This document shows positions 8,396-18,200 of a DNA stretch of 53,417 bases, piece after piece (position 1 is the first letter of the stretch; each line of letters starts with the position of its first letter). The notes under the pieces were generated by a model. That model was not told the origin of the DNA and did no database searches. It saw nothing but the letters and a program-made list of their open reading frames with translations. Origin of the DNA: Acidobacteriota bacterium (GTDB taxonomy: Bacteria; Acidobacteriota; Terriglobia; Acidiferrales; UBA7541); NCBI GenBank assembly GCA_003225295.1, contig QHYZ01000077.1, forward strand, positions 1 through 53,417. The letters are read 5' to 3'. The position numbers were made by a program, and so were the translations under genes.

Positions 8396-11300
8396 TCAAG
8401 GCTGTGCTAATTTGACCTTAAAGGCGTAGGTTCCTGCCGGAACTTCGAACACTTCGTCCGCCCCTTGCTTGCCCATGGCCTTGAGTTTCGAACTCCGCAC
8501 AATGGGGTCGTCATCGAGAATCCAGCGGCTGACCATCTCCGATGAAATCGGCAAGAATCCCTTTGTGTTGGGAGGGAGAGTGATCTTCCAATCCGCTTGA
8601 GTGCCGCTAGCCGACCATGCCGATCGAATCAGCCCAAAGCGAGACTGATATTCAAGTTCCACGCTGCCCAGCTGCGAGTCGAAATTCGGATGGAGATAAA
8701 TGGTGTGAAAGCCGGGATCTGATGCGGTGGTATCAATGCCGGCGGCATAACGGTAGATCCAGTCCGCCACTGCCCCGTAGGCATAGTGATTGTACGAATT
8801 CATGCTGGGATCACTGCGCATCTGATCCCCGTTCCAACGCTCCCACATCGTGGTTGCACCGTGCCCTACCAGGTATCCCCAGGATGGATACTCTGTGCCC
8901 AACAACAATCGATATGCCACACCGGTGTGGCCGGTGTCCGCGAGCGCCTCCAGCAAGTAGGGAGTACCGAGAAAACCGGTGGCCAGCCGCCCATGATTTG
9001 CCGCGATTTTATCTACCAGCCTCTTTGCCGCAGCGCTGCGCAGTGTGTCAGGCAAGAGATTCATCTTCAGGGCAAGCACATAACCGGTCTGAGTATCTAC
9101 GGGTTTATCGCTGAGTTTTGTAGCCGTACCGGAGGCGAAGACGGGCGGAGGAGGCACACCACCCACAAAGCCGTCTGGCCGCACGTAGGCCTGGTTAAAG
9201 GAGCCTTTGATTTTCTCAAAGACTCCTGCGTACTTCTTCTCATCGGCATGCTTGCCTAGTGCGTGTGCCATCTGCTGCATAAGGGTCACGTCATAGGCCC
9301 AATATGCGGTAGCGACAATATCCTCCGGAGTCGGGCCCTCGGGTGACAGCCAATCGCCGAATGGGATTCCGTAGTTCTTCTTCCACAAATAGTCCGGGTT
9401 GGCAGTCTCGATGGCAGTGAGATACTTTTCCATACCGCGCCAGTTTTCTTCGATGATGGATTGGTCGCCGTTTTGAATCCATGAAGTCCAAGGAATGACG
9501 ACGCCGGCGTCGCTCCAACCGGCGCCAAAGCCGGGATTCGGCTGGATCGTACCCGGAGCGAAAATGCCATACATGTCTGAGCCCACCTGCGTGCCCAGCA
9601 GGTCGATTCCGAACTTTCGGGAGAAAGCAGTCAAATCCATATTGTAGGAGGCCGCGCGCCAGAACACCTGGGCATCGGCGGTCCAGCCCAATCGCTCGTC
9701 ACGCTGCGGGCAATCCGTTGGCACACCGACAAAATTTGACCGCTGCCCCCAAAGGATGTTGCTCCACAGCTGATTCAGCATAGAGTTTCCGGTGTGCAGC
9801 TGCGTGGTAAAAGGGGCATCGGTGTGAATGGCGACGGCCTTCAGCGCCTCCGCCGTCGGTTTACCTGGAAAGCCGGTGACCTCCACGTAGCGGAATCCAT
9901 GAAATGTGAACGCAGGCTGATACTCCTCGATGCCTTTCCCGGCGGTGATGAAGTGGTCGGTGGCTTTTGCCGTGCGCAGGTTCTCCACATACATGGTCCC
10001 ATCGGGGTTCAAAACCTCGGCGAATCGCAACTGAATGTCCGTTCCCGGAGGGCCCTGGACGCGCAGTCGCGGCACACCGCTGAGATTCTGGCCAAAATCA
10101 AAAATGAAGACGCCGGGCTTCGGGTTGGTGATGACTTTCGCGGTGAGGATTTTCTCCTGGCGGATGGGCTGAAAGTATTGCGAGACGATTTCCGGCTCTA
10201 GCGGATGAATTTCTTGAGCCACTTCCCAGTGTGAATCGTCAAACGCCGCGGCATCCCAGCCCGGTTGCACGCGGCGGCCATCATAAGTTTCGCCATCGTA
10301 AATTTCCGCAAATAAGATGGGCGAGCGGTCAGCCTTCCAGGACTGGTCCGTGACCACCCATTCCACGGACCCATCGGCTTGCTCGATCCGCAATTGCGCC
10401 TTCAAGGAGGGGGGCGTAGTTCCGTAGTTGTAACCCTGCCCGAACCACTGAAGGGGCGTGGTATACCAGCCGGGCGCGAGAAGTGCCGCGATGGCGTTCT
10501 TCCCCGTCGTAACCTCGCCGGTAACGTCGTACACCTGATAGGCAACGTGCTGACGAAAATCCATCCAGCCGGGTGAAAGAATTTGATCTCCGACCGGCTT
10601 GCCATTGACGCGGAATTTGTACGCCCCCAAAGCTGTCGCATAGAGACGCACGGATTTGGCCGGTTTGTCCACCTGAAAACTTCGACGCAGAATTTCAACC
10701 GGACCTGTGTTCCACGGCTTTCCTAGTTTTGTAGCACGAAGATTTGACGAGGGCGGAACGTAAGCCTCAGCCTCAGCCCAGGAACGGTCATCGAATTGCG
10801 CTGCAAACCATTCGCCCGTCGCGTTCAGCGCCGACTTCCAGGCCTTCCCTCCGGTTGCAAATACTTCGATGGAGCCATCCGTCATTTCGATGTACAGCGT
10901 GGCGCTCATGGGTGTCTGGCCGTTGCCGGCCTGCTCTCGTTGGTTCCGTGGGGCATAGTGAGTCACTTCGATCCCTAGAATATTTCTTCCTGTTTGAAGT
11001 TCCGCAGCAATGCTTTTCTGCTTGTAATGTAGCCACGGCATTTGACCCCACGGCGGCAGGGGGTCCGCGTTCAAAACTTGCTTCCCATTCAACCACGCGG
11101 CGGCCGTGTTCTCGCCGGTCACAAAAAGATCCGCAATCTTCACGGTCTTGGAAACCTCGAAGACCAAACGAAAATCGTGGTGCGTGTCACCGGAAGCTGG
11201 GAAGTTCTCCACCTTGGGATTCGTAACCCAGGCCGCGTCGGCTTCGCGTACGCGTTTGTGCTCCTGCTCTTCCCGTCCAATCCACTTGCCGCGCCATTCT

Positions 11301-11755
11301 CTAGCATCCAGCAGCCCAGTCTCCCACCAGCTTGCGTCACTAGCCGGATACGGTTTTCCATCCTTGTCCCAAACTTTCACGCGCCAAAAGTATCGCTTCT
11401 CGGCAATCAATGCCGGACCAGCGTAGCTTACCCCTGCCGATTGATCCGATTCGACTCGGCCGCTATCCCAAACATCGGGTTTCCCCACCTCGAGAAGTGC
11501 GGGGTTCGAGGCAACTTGGATCTCATAAGCCGTTTGCCGTGCCTCAAAGCGACCATCCCGCAGCTGCCAGGAAAGCCTCGGCTCTTTCGAATCAATTCCC
11601 AGCGGGTTTACCAGCGCGTCGCACTTGAGCTGTACCGGTCTTGACGATGGCGACTGCGCCGATCCAGCTTGCGGGAGCATGGTGACGAGAAGTAAGAGGA
11701 AGATAAGATGACGGAGCGACCAGAAGATGCTTCGTATGGACTGATTTTGATTCAA
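8396..11755 (-). CDS. Secreted alpha-L-rhamnosidase, GH78 family
   Basis: A 1119-residue GH78 rhamnosidase with the normal order of domains: signal peptide (HLIFLLLLVTMLPQAGSAQ), fibronectin-like N-terminal domain, Bac_rhamnosid N domain (EWRGKWIGREEQ), a concanavalin-like beta domain, the (alpha/alpha)6 barrel and a C-terminal beta domain. The signature CPQRDERLGWTADAQVFW, holding the catalytic-site acids of the family, is intact. A longer frame begins at TTG 11767, but TTG 11755 is preferred: it follows GGAGG by five bases, which leads straight into the signal peptide. A decayed TPR gene lies upstream and a putative operator (site C) beyond that. The GH106 gene follows in the same direction. 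Confidence 0.93.
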   Translation of the reverse strand: MNQNQSIRSIFWSLRHLIFLLLLVTMLPQAGSAQSPSSRPVQLKCDALVNPLGIDSKEPRLSWQLRDGRFEARQTAYEIQVASNPALLEVGKPDVWDSGRVESDQSAGVSYAGPALIAEKRYFWRVKVWDKDGKPYPASDASWWETGLLDAREWRGKWIGREEQEHKRVREADAAWVTNPKVENFPASGDTHHDFRLVFEVSKTVKIADLFVTGENTAAAWLNGKQVLNADPLPPWGQMPWLHYKQKSIAAELQTGRNILGIEVTHYAPRNQREQAGNGQTPMSATLYIEMTDGSIEVFATGGKAWKSALNATGEWFAAQFDDRSWAEAEAYVPPSSNLRATKLGKPWNTGPVEILRRSFQVDKPAKSVRLYATALGAYKFRVNGKPVGDQILSPGWMDFRQHVAYQVYDVTGEVTTGKNAIAALLAPGWYTTPLQWFGQGYNYGTTPPSLKAQLRIEQADGSVEWVVTDQSWKADRSPILFAEIYDGETYDGRRVQPGWDAAAFDDSHWEVAQEIHPLEPEIVSQYFQPIRQEKILTAKVITNPKPGVFIFDFGQNLSGVPRLRVQGPPGTDIQLRFAEVLNPDGTMYVENLRTAKATDHFITAGKGIEEYQPAFTFHGFRYVEVTGFPGKPTAEALKAVAIHTDAPFTTQLHTGNSMLNQLWSNILWGQRSNFVGVPTDCPQRDERLGWTADAQVFWRAASYNMDLTAFSRKFGIDLLGTQVGSDMYGIFAPGTIQPNPGFGAGWSDAGVVIPWTSWIQNGDQSIIEENWRGMEKYLTAIETANPDYLWKKNYGIPFGDWLSPEGPTPEDIVATAYWAYDVTLMQQMAHALGKHADEKKYAGVFEKIKGSFNQAYVRPDGFVGGVPPPPVFASGTATKLSDKPVDTQTGYVLALKMNLLPDTLRSAAAKRLVDKIAANHGRLATGFLGTPYLLEALADTGHTGVAYRLLLGTEYPSWGYLVGHGATTMWERWNGDQMRSDPSMNSYNHYAYGAVADWIYRYAAGIDTTASDPGFHTIYLHPNFDSQLGSVELEYQSRFGLIRSAWSASGTQADWKITLPPNTKGFLPISSEMVSRWILDDDPIVRSSKLKAMGKQGADEVFEVPAGTYAFKVKLAQP

Positions 11756-11814
11756 GGCACCCTCCAAGACTCATTGCCCCCAAGATGCCATTCGCTGACC
11801 AGTGCTTCTTCGTG

Positions 11815-12088
11815 CTACGGCTCGACACTCGGGTCGAGCGCTTGTTTGGTAACTTCACTCCGCTGCGTCTGTTCTCTCCTGCGTTCTGCTTCAAGGGTTT
11901 TCTCGTGCCGTCGCTGGCATTCTGGAACGCTCTTTTCTGTTCCACAGTACTGGCGAAAATTCCTTGAACTTGCGAAAGCCAGGAACCCTCGTTTCTGGGT
12001 TCAGTGCGACTGCCTTTTGAACATGCAGTAATGCCTGTTCGGGGTTCTGCAAGGACATGAGCACGGTTGCCAGTCCAAGAGCATAACA
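11815..12088 (-). pseudogene. Decayed C-terminal part of a TPR protein gene
   Basis: Three successive minus-strand frames match the C-terminus of the intact TPR protein at 13997-15208. The first frame reads YALGLATVLMSLQNPEQALL and HVQKAVALNPET, against HLGLAAALIAQQKMQDALPH and LKKAIALNADNE in the intact copy. The second reads LSQVQGIFASTVEQKRAFQ, against LSQVQMAQGNTAEQQKAFA. The third reads ECQRRHEKTLEAERRRE and RSEVTKQALDPSVEP before its stop at 11815-11817, against EFQRLRTQKSSQQEAARE and RSEVTKQKLDSTVPQ. At least two frameshifts separate them and the N-terminal two-thirds is gone. The protein match was made by eye but is continuous and collinear. Confidence 0.8.
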
Positions 12089-12096
12089 TCAGATTA

Positions 12097-12123
12097 TCAA
12101 TAGGCAACTATTTTTCGTATTGC
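12097..12123. promoter_or_regulatory. Putative rhamnose-regulon operator, site C
   Basis: TCAATAG, 13 bases, GTATTGC: the same half-site sequence and exactly the same spacing as site E next to the regulator gene. It lies 65 bases before the CRTAC1-like gene on the plus strand and upstream of the decayed TPR/GH78/GH106 series on the minus strand, so it could serve both directions. Confidence 0.55.
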
Positions 12124-12187
12124 AATGGCGTGTCAATCCCGCACACAATGAGTTGTTCCAACCACGGCGTCTCGAAAGCAACCAACA

Positions 12188-13936
12188 TTGGACACTTCAC
12201 GAAGACTTTTCCTGAGTGGATTTTTAGGCACAGCGGCTTCAGCGTGTTTTGGCCAGGGAGTGGCCACACGCAAGGCCACCGTCCAGCCTCGAGGAAAACT
12301 TTCCGGATTGCCGTTTGGCGCGCGCTTCCAGGACGTCACGGCAAGAGCTGGTTTGCGTCGTGTCACAGTCTACGGCGGCGTTGACCGCAAGGACTACATC
12401 ATCGAGGTGACAGGCTGCGGCTGTGCATTTCTGGACTACGACAACGATGGTTGGCTGGACATTTTTGTCCTCTCTGGAGTTCGCTTGTCGGATACTCCCG
12501 AAGGTACGAGCAATCGCCTTTATAAGAACAACCGCGACGGCACATTCACAGACGTCACCAAGGAATCGGGGTTGCTCAAAACGGGCTGGGCCTGCGGAGT
12601 GTGTGTCGGTGACTATAACAACGACGGTTTCGAAGATTTGTTCGTCACCTACTGGGGACATAACGTTCTCTACCGTAACAATGGCGATGGCACCTTTTCA
12701 GACGTAACCCCATCGGCTGGCCTCGCGGGATCGACCCATCGGTGGGGTTCAGGCTGCACTTTTGTGGACTACAACCGCGACGGACATCTGGATTTGTTTG
12801 TATCCAACTACCTTGAATTTGATTTGGAAAAGGCTCCGAAACCCGGTCAGACGGCGAACTGCGAATATTCTTCCACTCCGGTGTTTTGTGGCCCCCGCGG
12901 ATATCCCCACGGTCAGCACTGTCTTTACCGCAATAACGGCGACGGCACATTCATAGACGTCAGCGCAGTGTCAGGCGTAGCGGCCGTGAGAACCAGTTAT
13001 GGCTTCACGGCAATCGCGGCAGATTTCGACGACGACGGCTGGCCTGACATTTTTGTGGCGTGCGATTCAACACCCAGCTTGTTGTTCATGAACAATCATG
13101 ACGGTACTTTCAGGGAAGAGGGCGCAATCCGCGGCGTCGCCTTTAGCGAGGACGGCCAAGAACAGGGAGGCATGGGAGCTGCCGTCGGTGACTATGATCT
13201 CGATGGGCGCCTCGACATCCTGAAAACGAACTTCATGGATGACACCTCCAATCTCTACCACAATCTCGGTAAGGCTACTTTTGAAGACGCCACCCGCCGG
13301 GCGGGCCTCGGTGTCGAAAATCGATTTGTGAGCTGGGGCGCGGGGATCGTGGATCTCGACAACAACGGGTTGCCTGACCTCTTCATTGTGACCGGCAACG
13401 TCTACGCTGAACTCGAGAAGCACTTCGCCAAATACCCCCTCCGGAGCCAAAGGCTGCTGTTCCGCAACCTCGGGAAGGGCCGTTTTGAGGAACTTCTAGA
13501 GGAAGCCGGACCAGCGATTGCTGACCCTCACGTCAGCCGCGGCTGCGCCTTCGGAGACTTCGACAACGATGGAGACCTGGATATTCTCATCGTCAATCTA
13601 AACGAGCCACCCTCCCTGCTCCGAAATGACGTTACCTCCGGCAATCACTGGCTAAAGGTAAAACTCGTCGGCACGAAGTCAAATCGGAGTGCGATTGGCG
13701 CCCGCGTGGTCGTTAAGGTTGGCGAGGTAACGCAAACGCAGGAACTCTCGAGCCAGTCCAGCTTCCTCTCCTGCAACGATTTTAGACTTCACTTCGGTCT
13801 TGGCTCGGCGATAAAGGCTGAAATCCAGGTGCGCTGGCCAAACGGTATTTGGCAAACGCTCGCGGAGGTCCCCGCGGATCGGCTTGTTACCATTAAGGAA
13901 GGCATTGGAGTCGTCCCCAATGCGGGATGGAAATAG
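12188..13936 (+). CDS. Tat-exported FG-GAP/ASPIC-UnbV (CRTAC1-like) protein
   Basis: A 582-residue predicted beta-propeller protein. The N-terminus SRRLFLSGFLG is a twin-arginine signal, so it is exported folded. At least six FG-GAP/VCBS-type repeats follow, each with a calcium-loop pattern such as DYDNDGWLDIFV, DYNNDGFEDLFV and [12 protein letters not shown], interleaved with LYRNNGDGTF segments. The C-terminus is an ASPIC/UnbV domain (GNHWLKVKLVGTKSNRSAIG, then IQVRWPNGIWQTL). The family is common in acidobacteria and planctomycetes, often beside TPR proteins and SusCD- or Oar-like receptors; its molecular role is not established. TTG 12188 is the only initiation codon before the Tat motif because an in-frame stop lies at 12149-12151. 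It converges on the TPR gene downstream. Confidence 0.88.
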   Translation: MDTSRRLFLSGFLGTAASACFGQGVATRKATVQPRGKLSGLPFGARFQDVTARAGLRRVTVYGGVDRKDYIIEVTGCGCAFLDYDNDGWLDIFVLSGVRLSDTPEGTSNRLYKNNRDGTFTDVTKESGLLKTGWACGVCVGDYNNDGFEDLFVTYWGHNVLYRNNGDGTFSDVTPSAGLAGSTHRWGSGCTFVDYNRDGHLDLFVSNYLEFDLEKAPKPGQTANCEYSSTPVFCGPRGYPHGQHCLYRNNGDGTFIDVSAVSGVAAVRTSYGFTAIAADFDDDGWPDIFVACDSTPSLLFMNNHDGTFREEGAIRGVAFSEDGQEQGGMGAAVGDYDLDGRLDILKTNFMDDTSNLYHNLGKATFEDATRRAGLGVENRFVSWGAGIVDLDNNGLPDLFIVTGNVYAELEKHFAKYPLRSQRLLFRNLGKGRFEELLEEAGPAIADPHVSRGCAFGDFDNDGDLDILIVNLNEPPSLLRNDVTSGNHWLKVKLVGTKSNRSAIGARVVVKVGEVTQTQELSSQSSFLSCNDFRLHFGLGSAIKAEIQVRWPNGIWQTLAEVPADRLVTIKEGIGVVPNAGWK

Positions 13937-13996
13937 AACTGAACCTCTCTCACCGCAGCGCTGCGCAACTCCCTTCCGCATCCACATTCGGATTTC

Positions 13997-15208
13997 TCAC
14001 TGCGGCACCGTAGAGTCCAGCTTCTGCTTGGTGACCTCTGACCGCGAAAACAGTTCTCTGGCAGCCTCCTGCTGGCTCGACTTTTGCGTTCTCAGGCGCT
14101 GAAACTCGGCAAAGGCCTTTTGCTGCTCGGCTGTATTGCCCTGCGCCATCTGAACTTGCGAGAGCCGGTACCAAGACACTTCGTTATCGGCGTTGAGTGC
14201 GATCGCTTTCTTCAGATGGGGCAGGGCATCCTGCATTTTCTGCTGAGCAATGAGCGCCGCGGCCAGTCCCAGGTGGGCGTCCTCAAAGTCTGGATAATAT
14301 TTCAACGCCTGCTCGAAGAGTTGCCTGGCTTCTTCAAACTCTCCCGCATCACGATGCATGTCCGCCAGCTCATACGCGGCGTTGGCATTGGTCGGATCCA
14401 GCTCCAACTCACGTTCGAATTCCTTCGCCGCCTCGTTCGCGTCCCCCGTTGAAGGAGCCTGCTGCGACCTTTTCAACAGGGTACGCCCCAAGCGGAAATG
14501 GATCCCCGGGCGCCCAGGGCCGAGCTCCAAAACGGTTCGGTATTCGCGCACCGCCAGGTCATAGGAGCCCTGGCTTTCAAATGCCTCGGCAGCGGCTTGG
14601 TGCCTCCAAACCGAACCAGGTGCCACCTGGGCGAGTGCCTGCATCGTCAGAAACGCGAAGTTTCCAAACAGTCTGCCCGTGTGGTAGAGAACCTCAGGGT
14701 CTTCTGGATAGAGGCGATTTAACTCGATCGCTACTTCCATGGCTTTGTCGTGACGTTGCATGCCGGTGTAGGTCCGCTCTAGCTGCAGACCGCACATTCG
14801 CTTCACCGCGGAATCGGAGGACGCATGGAAGCCCTTCTCTAACCCTGGCAGCGCTTCGCTATATCGTCCCAACTCCGATAGAGAAATTGCCAACAGGGTC
14901 ACGGACTTAACCAGGCGGGGATTCAGCTTTATCGCTTGGCGTAGGGCGGGTACGGCCTTATCGAATTTCCTCTCTTGAAAATAAATCGCTCCCAGGTTTG
15001 CGTGCACTTCCGCCATTCCTGGTTCCAATTCACGAATTTTTTCGAAGGCTCGTTCGGCTTCCTCGTAGCGCCCCGAGGCAAGCGCTTTCTGCCCTTGTTC
15101 GGTGTAGCGCTGAAGAGAGTTCGCATCATCCGATGGAGCCTGGGTCAAATCAATCAAACAGGAGGACAGTATCGCAGTCTGTAGCAGCCGCCTTCCGATG
15201 TTAAACAT
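13997..15208 (-). CDS. TPR-repeat protein, probable lipoprotein
   Basis: About 400 residues built almost wholly of tetratricopeptide repeats, for example GRYEEAERAFEKIRELEPG, MAEVHANLGAIYFQERKFDK and FEEARQLFEQALKYYPDFED. The N-terminus (RRLLQTAILSSC) ends in a lipobox-like LSSC, suggesting lipid anchoring in an outer or periplasmic membrane leaflet. ATG 15208 is chosen; TTG 15232 is also in frame but adds eight residues ahead of the signal. TPR proteins of this type act as protein-interaction scaffolds; partners cannot be told from sequence. It lies between the TonB receptor and the CRTAC1-like gene, a neighbourhood repeated at 41-52 kb. A truncated, frameshifted relative lies at 11815-12088. 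Confidence 0.85.
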   Translation of the reverse strand: MFNIGRRLLQTAILSSCLIDLTQAPSDDANSLQRYTEQGQKALASGRYEEAERAFEKIRELEPGMAEVHANLGAIYFQERKFDKAVPALRQAIKLNPRLVKSVTLLAISLSELGRYSEALPGLEKGFHASSDSAVKRMCGLQLERTYTGMQRHDKAMEVAIELNRLYPEDPEVLYHTGRLFGNFAFLTMQALAQVAPGSVWRHQAAAEAFESQGSYDLAVREYRTVLELGPGRPGIHFRLGRTLLKRSQQAPSTGDANEAAKEFERELELDPTNANAAYELADMHRDAGEFEEARQLFEQALKYYPDFEDAHLGLAAALIAQQKMQDALPHLKKAIALNADNEVSWYRLSQVQMAQGNTAEQQKAFAEFQRLRTQKSSQQEAARELFSRSEVTKQKLDSTVPQ

Positions 15209-15235
15209 TCTTGTGATGTTAACCCTGAGCAAAGA

Positions 15236-15267
15236 GATCCGCCAGGCCGCTTCCGGCCTGGCGGATC
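15236..15267 (-). terminator. Strong hairpin terminator between TonB receptor and TPR genes
   Basis: A perfect 14-pair stem (GATCCGCCAGGCCG with CGGCCTGGCGGATC) closes a four-base loop. On the minus strand it is followed by TCTTTG, a short U-rich tail. It sits 9 bases after the TonB receptor stop and just before the TPR start, so the TPR gene is probably expressed only by read-through or from its own promoter. Confidence 0.75.
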
Positions 15268-15276
15268 CCGGGGTGG

Positions 15277-18200
15277 TTAAAACTGGAACTTGGCTCCCAG
15301 CTGAAGGATACGTCCGGGTCGGGCGGAGGTGATCGAACCAAATCCCGGCGTACCGAGCGCGCTATTGGGAGCATCGAAGTGTGGGTGATTGAACGTATTG
15401 AATGCGTCCAAACGCAACTGGAAGTGCATCCGCTCCGTGAGTGCCACGCTTTTGGCCAAGGACATGTCCCAGTTGTTGAAGCCTGGTCCCCGCAGATAGT
15501 TCCGAGGCGTCGTGCCATAAATTCCCGCACCAGGTTGGACAAAAGCCGCGGTGTTAAACCATTCCGCGGTGCTCCTGGTGAATCCGCTGTTTGGATTCTG
15601 CCCGGAAACGAGGTTGGCACGATTTAGGCCAGCACAGAAAGGCATGTCCAGTAGACAGTTAAAGTCGTTGGCGCCAATGGAGAATGGGAATCCCTTTTGC
15701 AGCGTTACAATACCGCCCACTTGCCATCCGCCAATCACGGCATCCACTGCACGATTCGCGTTGCTGAGATAGCGTTTGCCGCGGCCAGCAGGCAATTCGT
15801 AAACAAAGTTAGAGACGAAATGACTTTTCACGTCAAAATCCGACAGCCCGTAGTCAAGCTCCGGGCGATGATTGTCCATGAACCCCTGGAATCCTCCGCC
15901 CGAAGCGCCAATCCCGGCTGCTGCGGACTTGTCATCCAGGCTCTTTGACCAAGTGTAAGCGGCCTGGAACGTCAACGAGGTGCTGCGATGCTCCAGTTTT
16001 ACGTTGCCCGATTGATAGTTGGCACGTCCGCGCCACTCGCTGTCGATATAGACCCCGGTAAAGTTCTTGTAGGGCTTCCGGCTGGCTACTGGCGTAATGT
16101 TGTTTGGATCGGGCGCAAAGGCCTGTGCGATGTTGTTCCGCGTAAGAAGATGGGTTCCCTTATTGCCGAGGTAGTTGACCTCAAGCGTGGTGTTCTTGAA
16201 GATCTCTCGCTGCAGGGAAAGAGTCCATTGTTGCACGTAAGGATTCTTTGGATTCTCCGAGATGATCACGGCGATGAACGTGCTCTGTGCTGGGGTTACG
16301 GGAGAGATGGTATTGTTGGGGATGAAGATTTGGTCCGACAGTTTTGGCGCACTGGCCACCGGTTGGGTGGCGGGTGTAACGGCTGCGCGCACCGCGTACG
16401 GATAGATGTCCCCGGAGTCGTCGATCTCGCGGCCTTCGGAAGAGTCGAAAAAGATTCCGTAACCGCCTCGAATCACCGTTTTGTCTCCGCCGAAAGGCCG
16501 GTAAGCAAAGCCGAATCGCGGGGCGAAAGGCTTCTTCGAACCGACGGCGGGATTGTGCCGCCCGCAATATCGGTACATGCTTCCCGCCGGGGCAATCCCT
16601 TTGGTCACCAGCGATGGATCCGCAATACACAGACCACCATCGGGGTTGGACGTGTCCAGCCACCCCATCTTGTTGCTCTGCTCAAAGGGCACGGTGCGGA
16701 AGTCCCACCGAAGCCCCAGGTTTAGCGTCAGACGGCTGCTCACCTTCCAGTCGTCCTGGACGAACGGAGCAAAGTAACTGAAGTGGTACTGATTCAGATT
16801 TCCGATCTGACCGGCCTTACTGAACGGTCCCGGAAGGAAGACGCCCACACTTTGGTAGTAGCCGAGCAGAAAATCGGCAATCGAATTGGCTGTGCCGCAG
16901 GCAGGTGTGGGACACCCGTTCTGGGGACCGGGGATGAAGCCATTGCTGCTACCATTCTGATTGATCAAATCGTTGCGATATGTGAAATCACCAAGGTAGT
17001 CTGCGTTGAGATTGCGCTTTTGTATCCAGTGACGATAGTCTACCCCCATCGTCAGGGTCTGCTTGCCGTGGATGAGCGTCAGTGAGTCGGCAATCTCCCG
17101 CGTGGGTATGTTACTTAGAGTGGTGTCATTGACGGGGCCGCCGACTCGTGAAGTTGGATTGAGAGTGATTCCCGGGTACGAGCGGGCACAATCGGACAGA
17201 TTCGGGAAAGCACCAGTGAACGCAATCGCGTCGACCACGGACTGAGGCACGGCTTGGGAGCACTGGTTTGCCGTTGCCTCAAGCTGGCCGTAGCGCGCCT
17301 GATTGACCAGATGGCTTCCGATGTTTATCGTGTGACCCACTGTCCAGCTTGTCTCCTTCTCAACAAAGCTGCCGTTACCAAGCGGTATCGACACAGTCCC
17401 GCCAGCGTTGGAGTTCGTGTAGTTTGCAAGCGTTCCGCGGCCGAACACCCTTCCAAAGCGGCCCAGATCTTGATCGAGCTTGTAAGTTTGCTGGTTCTGT
17501 GAAGTGGGAGCATTAACAGCTTCCCTGAAGTTTACCGCTGCGCCGCACGTTGTGCAGTTCGGAGCGGGGAATATGTTCTGAGCGAGTGACGTTTTCGCGA
17601 GGCGCGAGAAACTGGTTGACGGAATCTTGTTGCCGGGGAAAGGCGCCCCCGTCGTTGGGTCGATCGGCATACAAGGCAGGTTTGAAGCCAGGGCGGTCGT
17701 GCAGGCAGCACTGCCATACGCGGGCAGCCCGGACGCGGAAAAATCTCCGCCTAACTGCGCGGGATCTGCGACCAGACCTTGCACTGTGGTTCCCAACGTG
17801 GTGCGCCAGCCTTCGTAGTTTGCGAGCCAAAACGTCTTGTTACGTCCGTTGTAAAGCTTCGGCAGGTACGCCGGCCCGCTAGCCACAAAACCGAATTGAT
17901 TTTGCCGCAACTTGGAGTTCTTCCCTGCAAAGGGGGTCTGGGCGTCGAGGGCATCATTTCTTCCGAACCAAAATACTGACCCATGAAGATCGTTGCCACC
18001 ACTCTTGCTCACGATGTTGACCTGATTGGCGCTGAAACCGTACTCGGCTGAGTACGTTGAGGTTTGCTCTTTAAACTCTTGCATTGCATCAATGGACAAA
18101 ATGACGGCTGGGGTATTTAAAGCCGTATCGGTATTCACCAAACCATCTAGCGTATAGTTGTTGGACGTTGGTCGGGCGCCGTTTATGCTGATGGCGTTGC

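Noticed and set aside
12414-13620. Repeated GAC-AAC-GAC-GG-like DNA units suggesting a DNA repeat array
   Set aside because: They encode the calcium-loop motif of FG-GAP repeats in the protein; the repetition is at protein level, not a separate DNA element or CRISPR.
13954-13965. Perfect 12-base palindrome CGCAGCGCTGCG between convergent genes
   Set aside because: No loop and no U-tract; short GC palindromes of this kind are expected by chance in this sequence.
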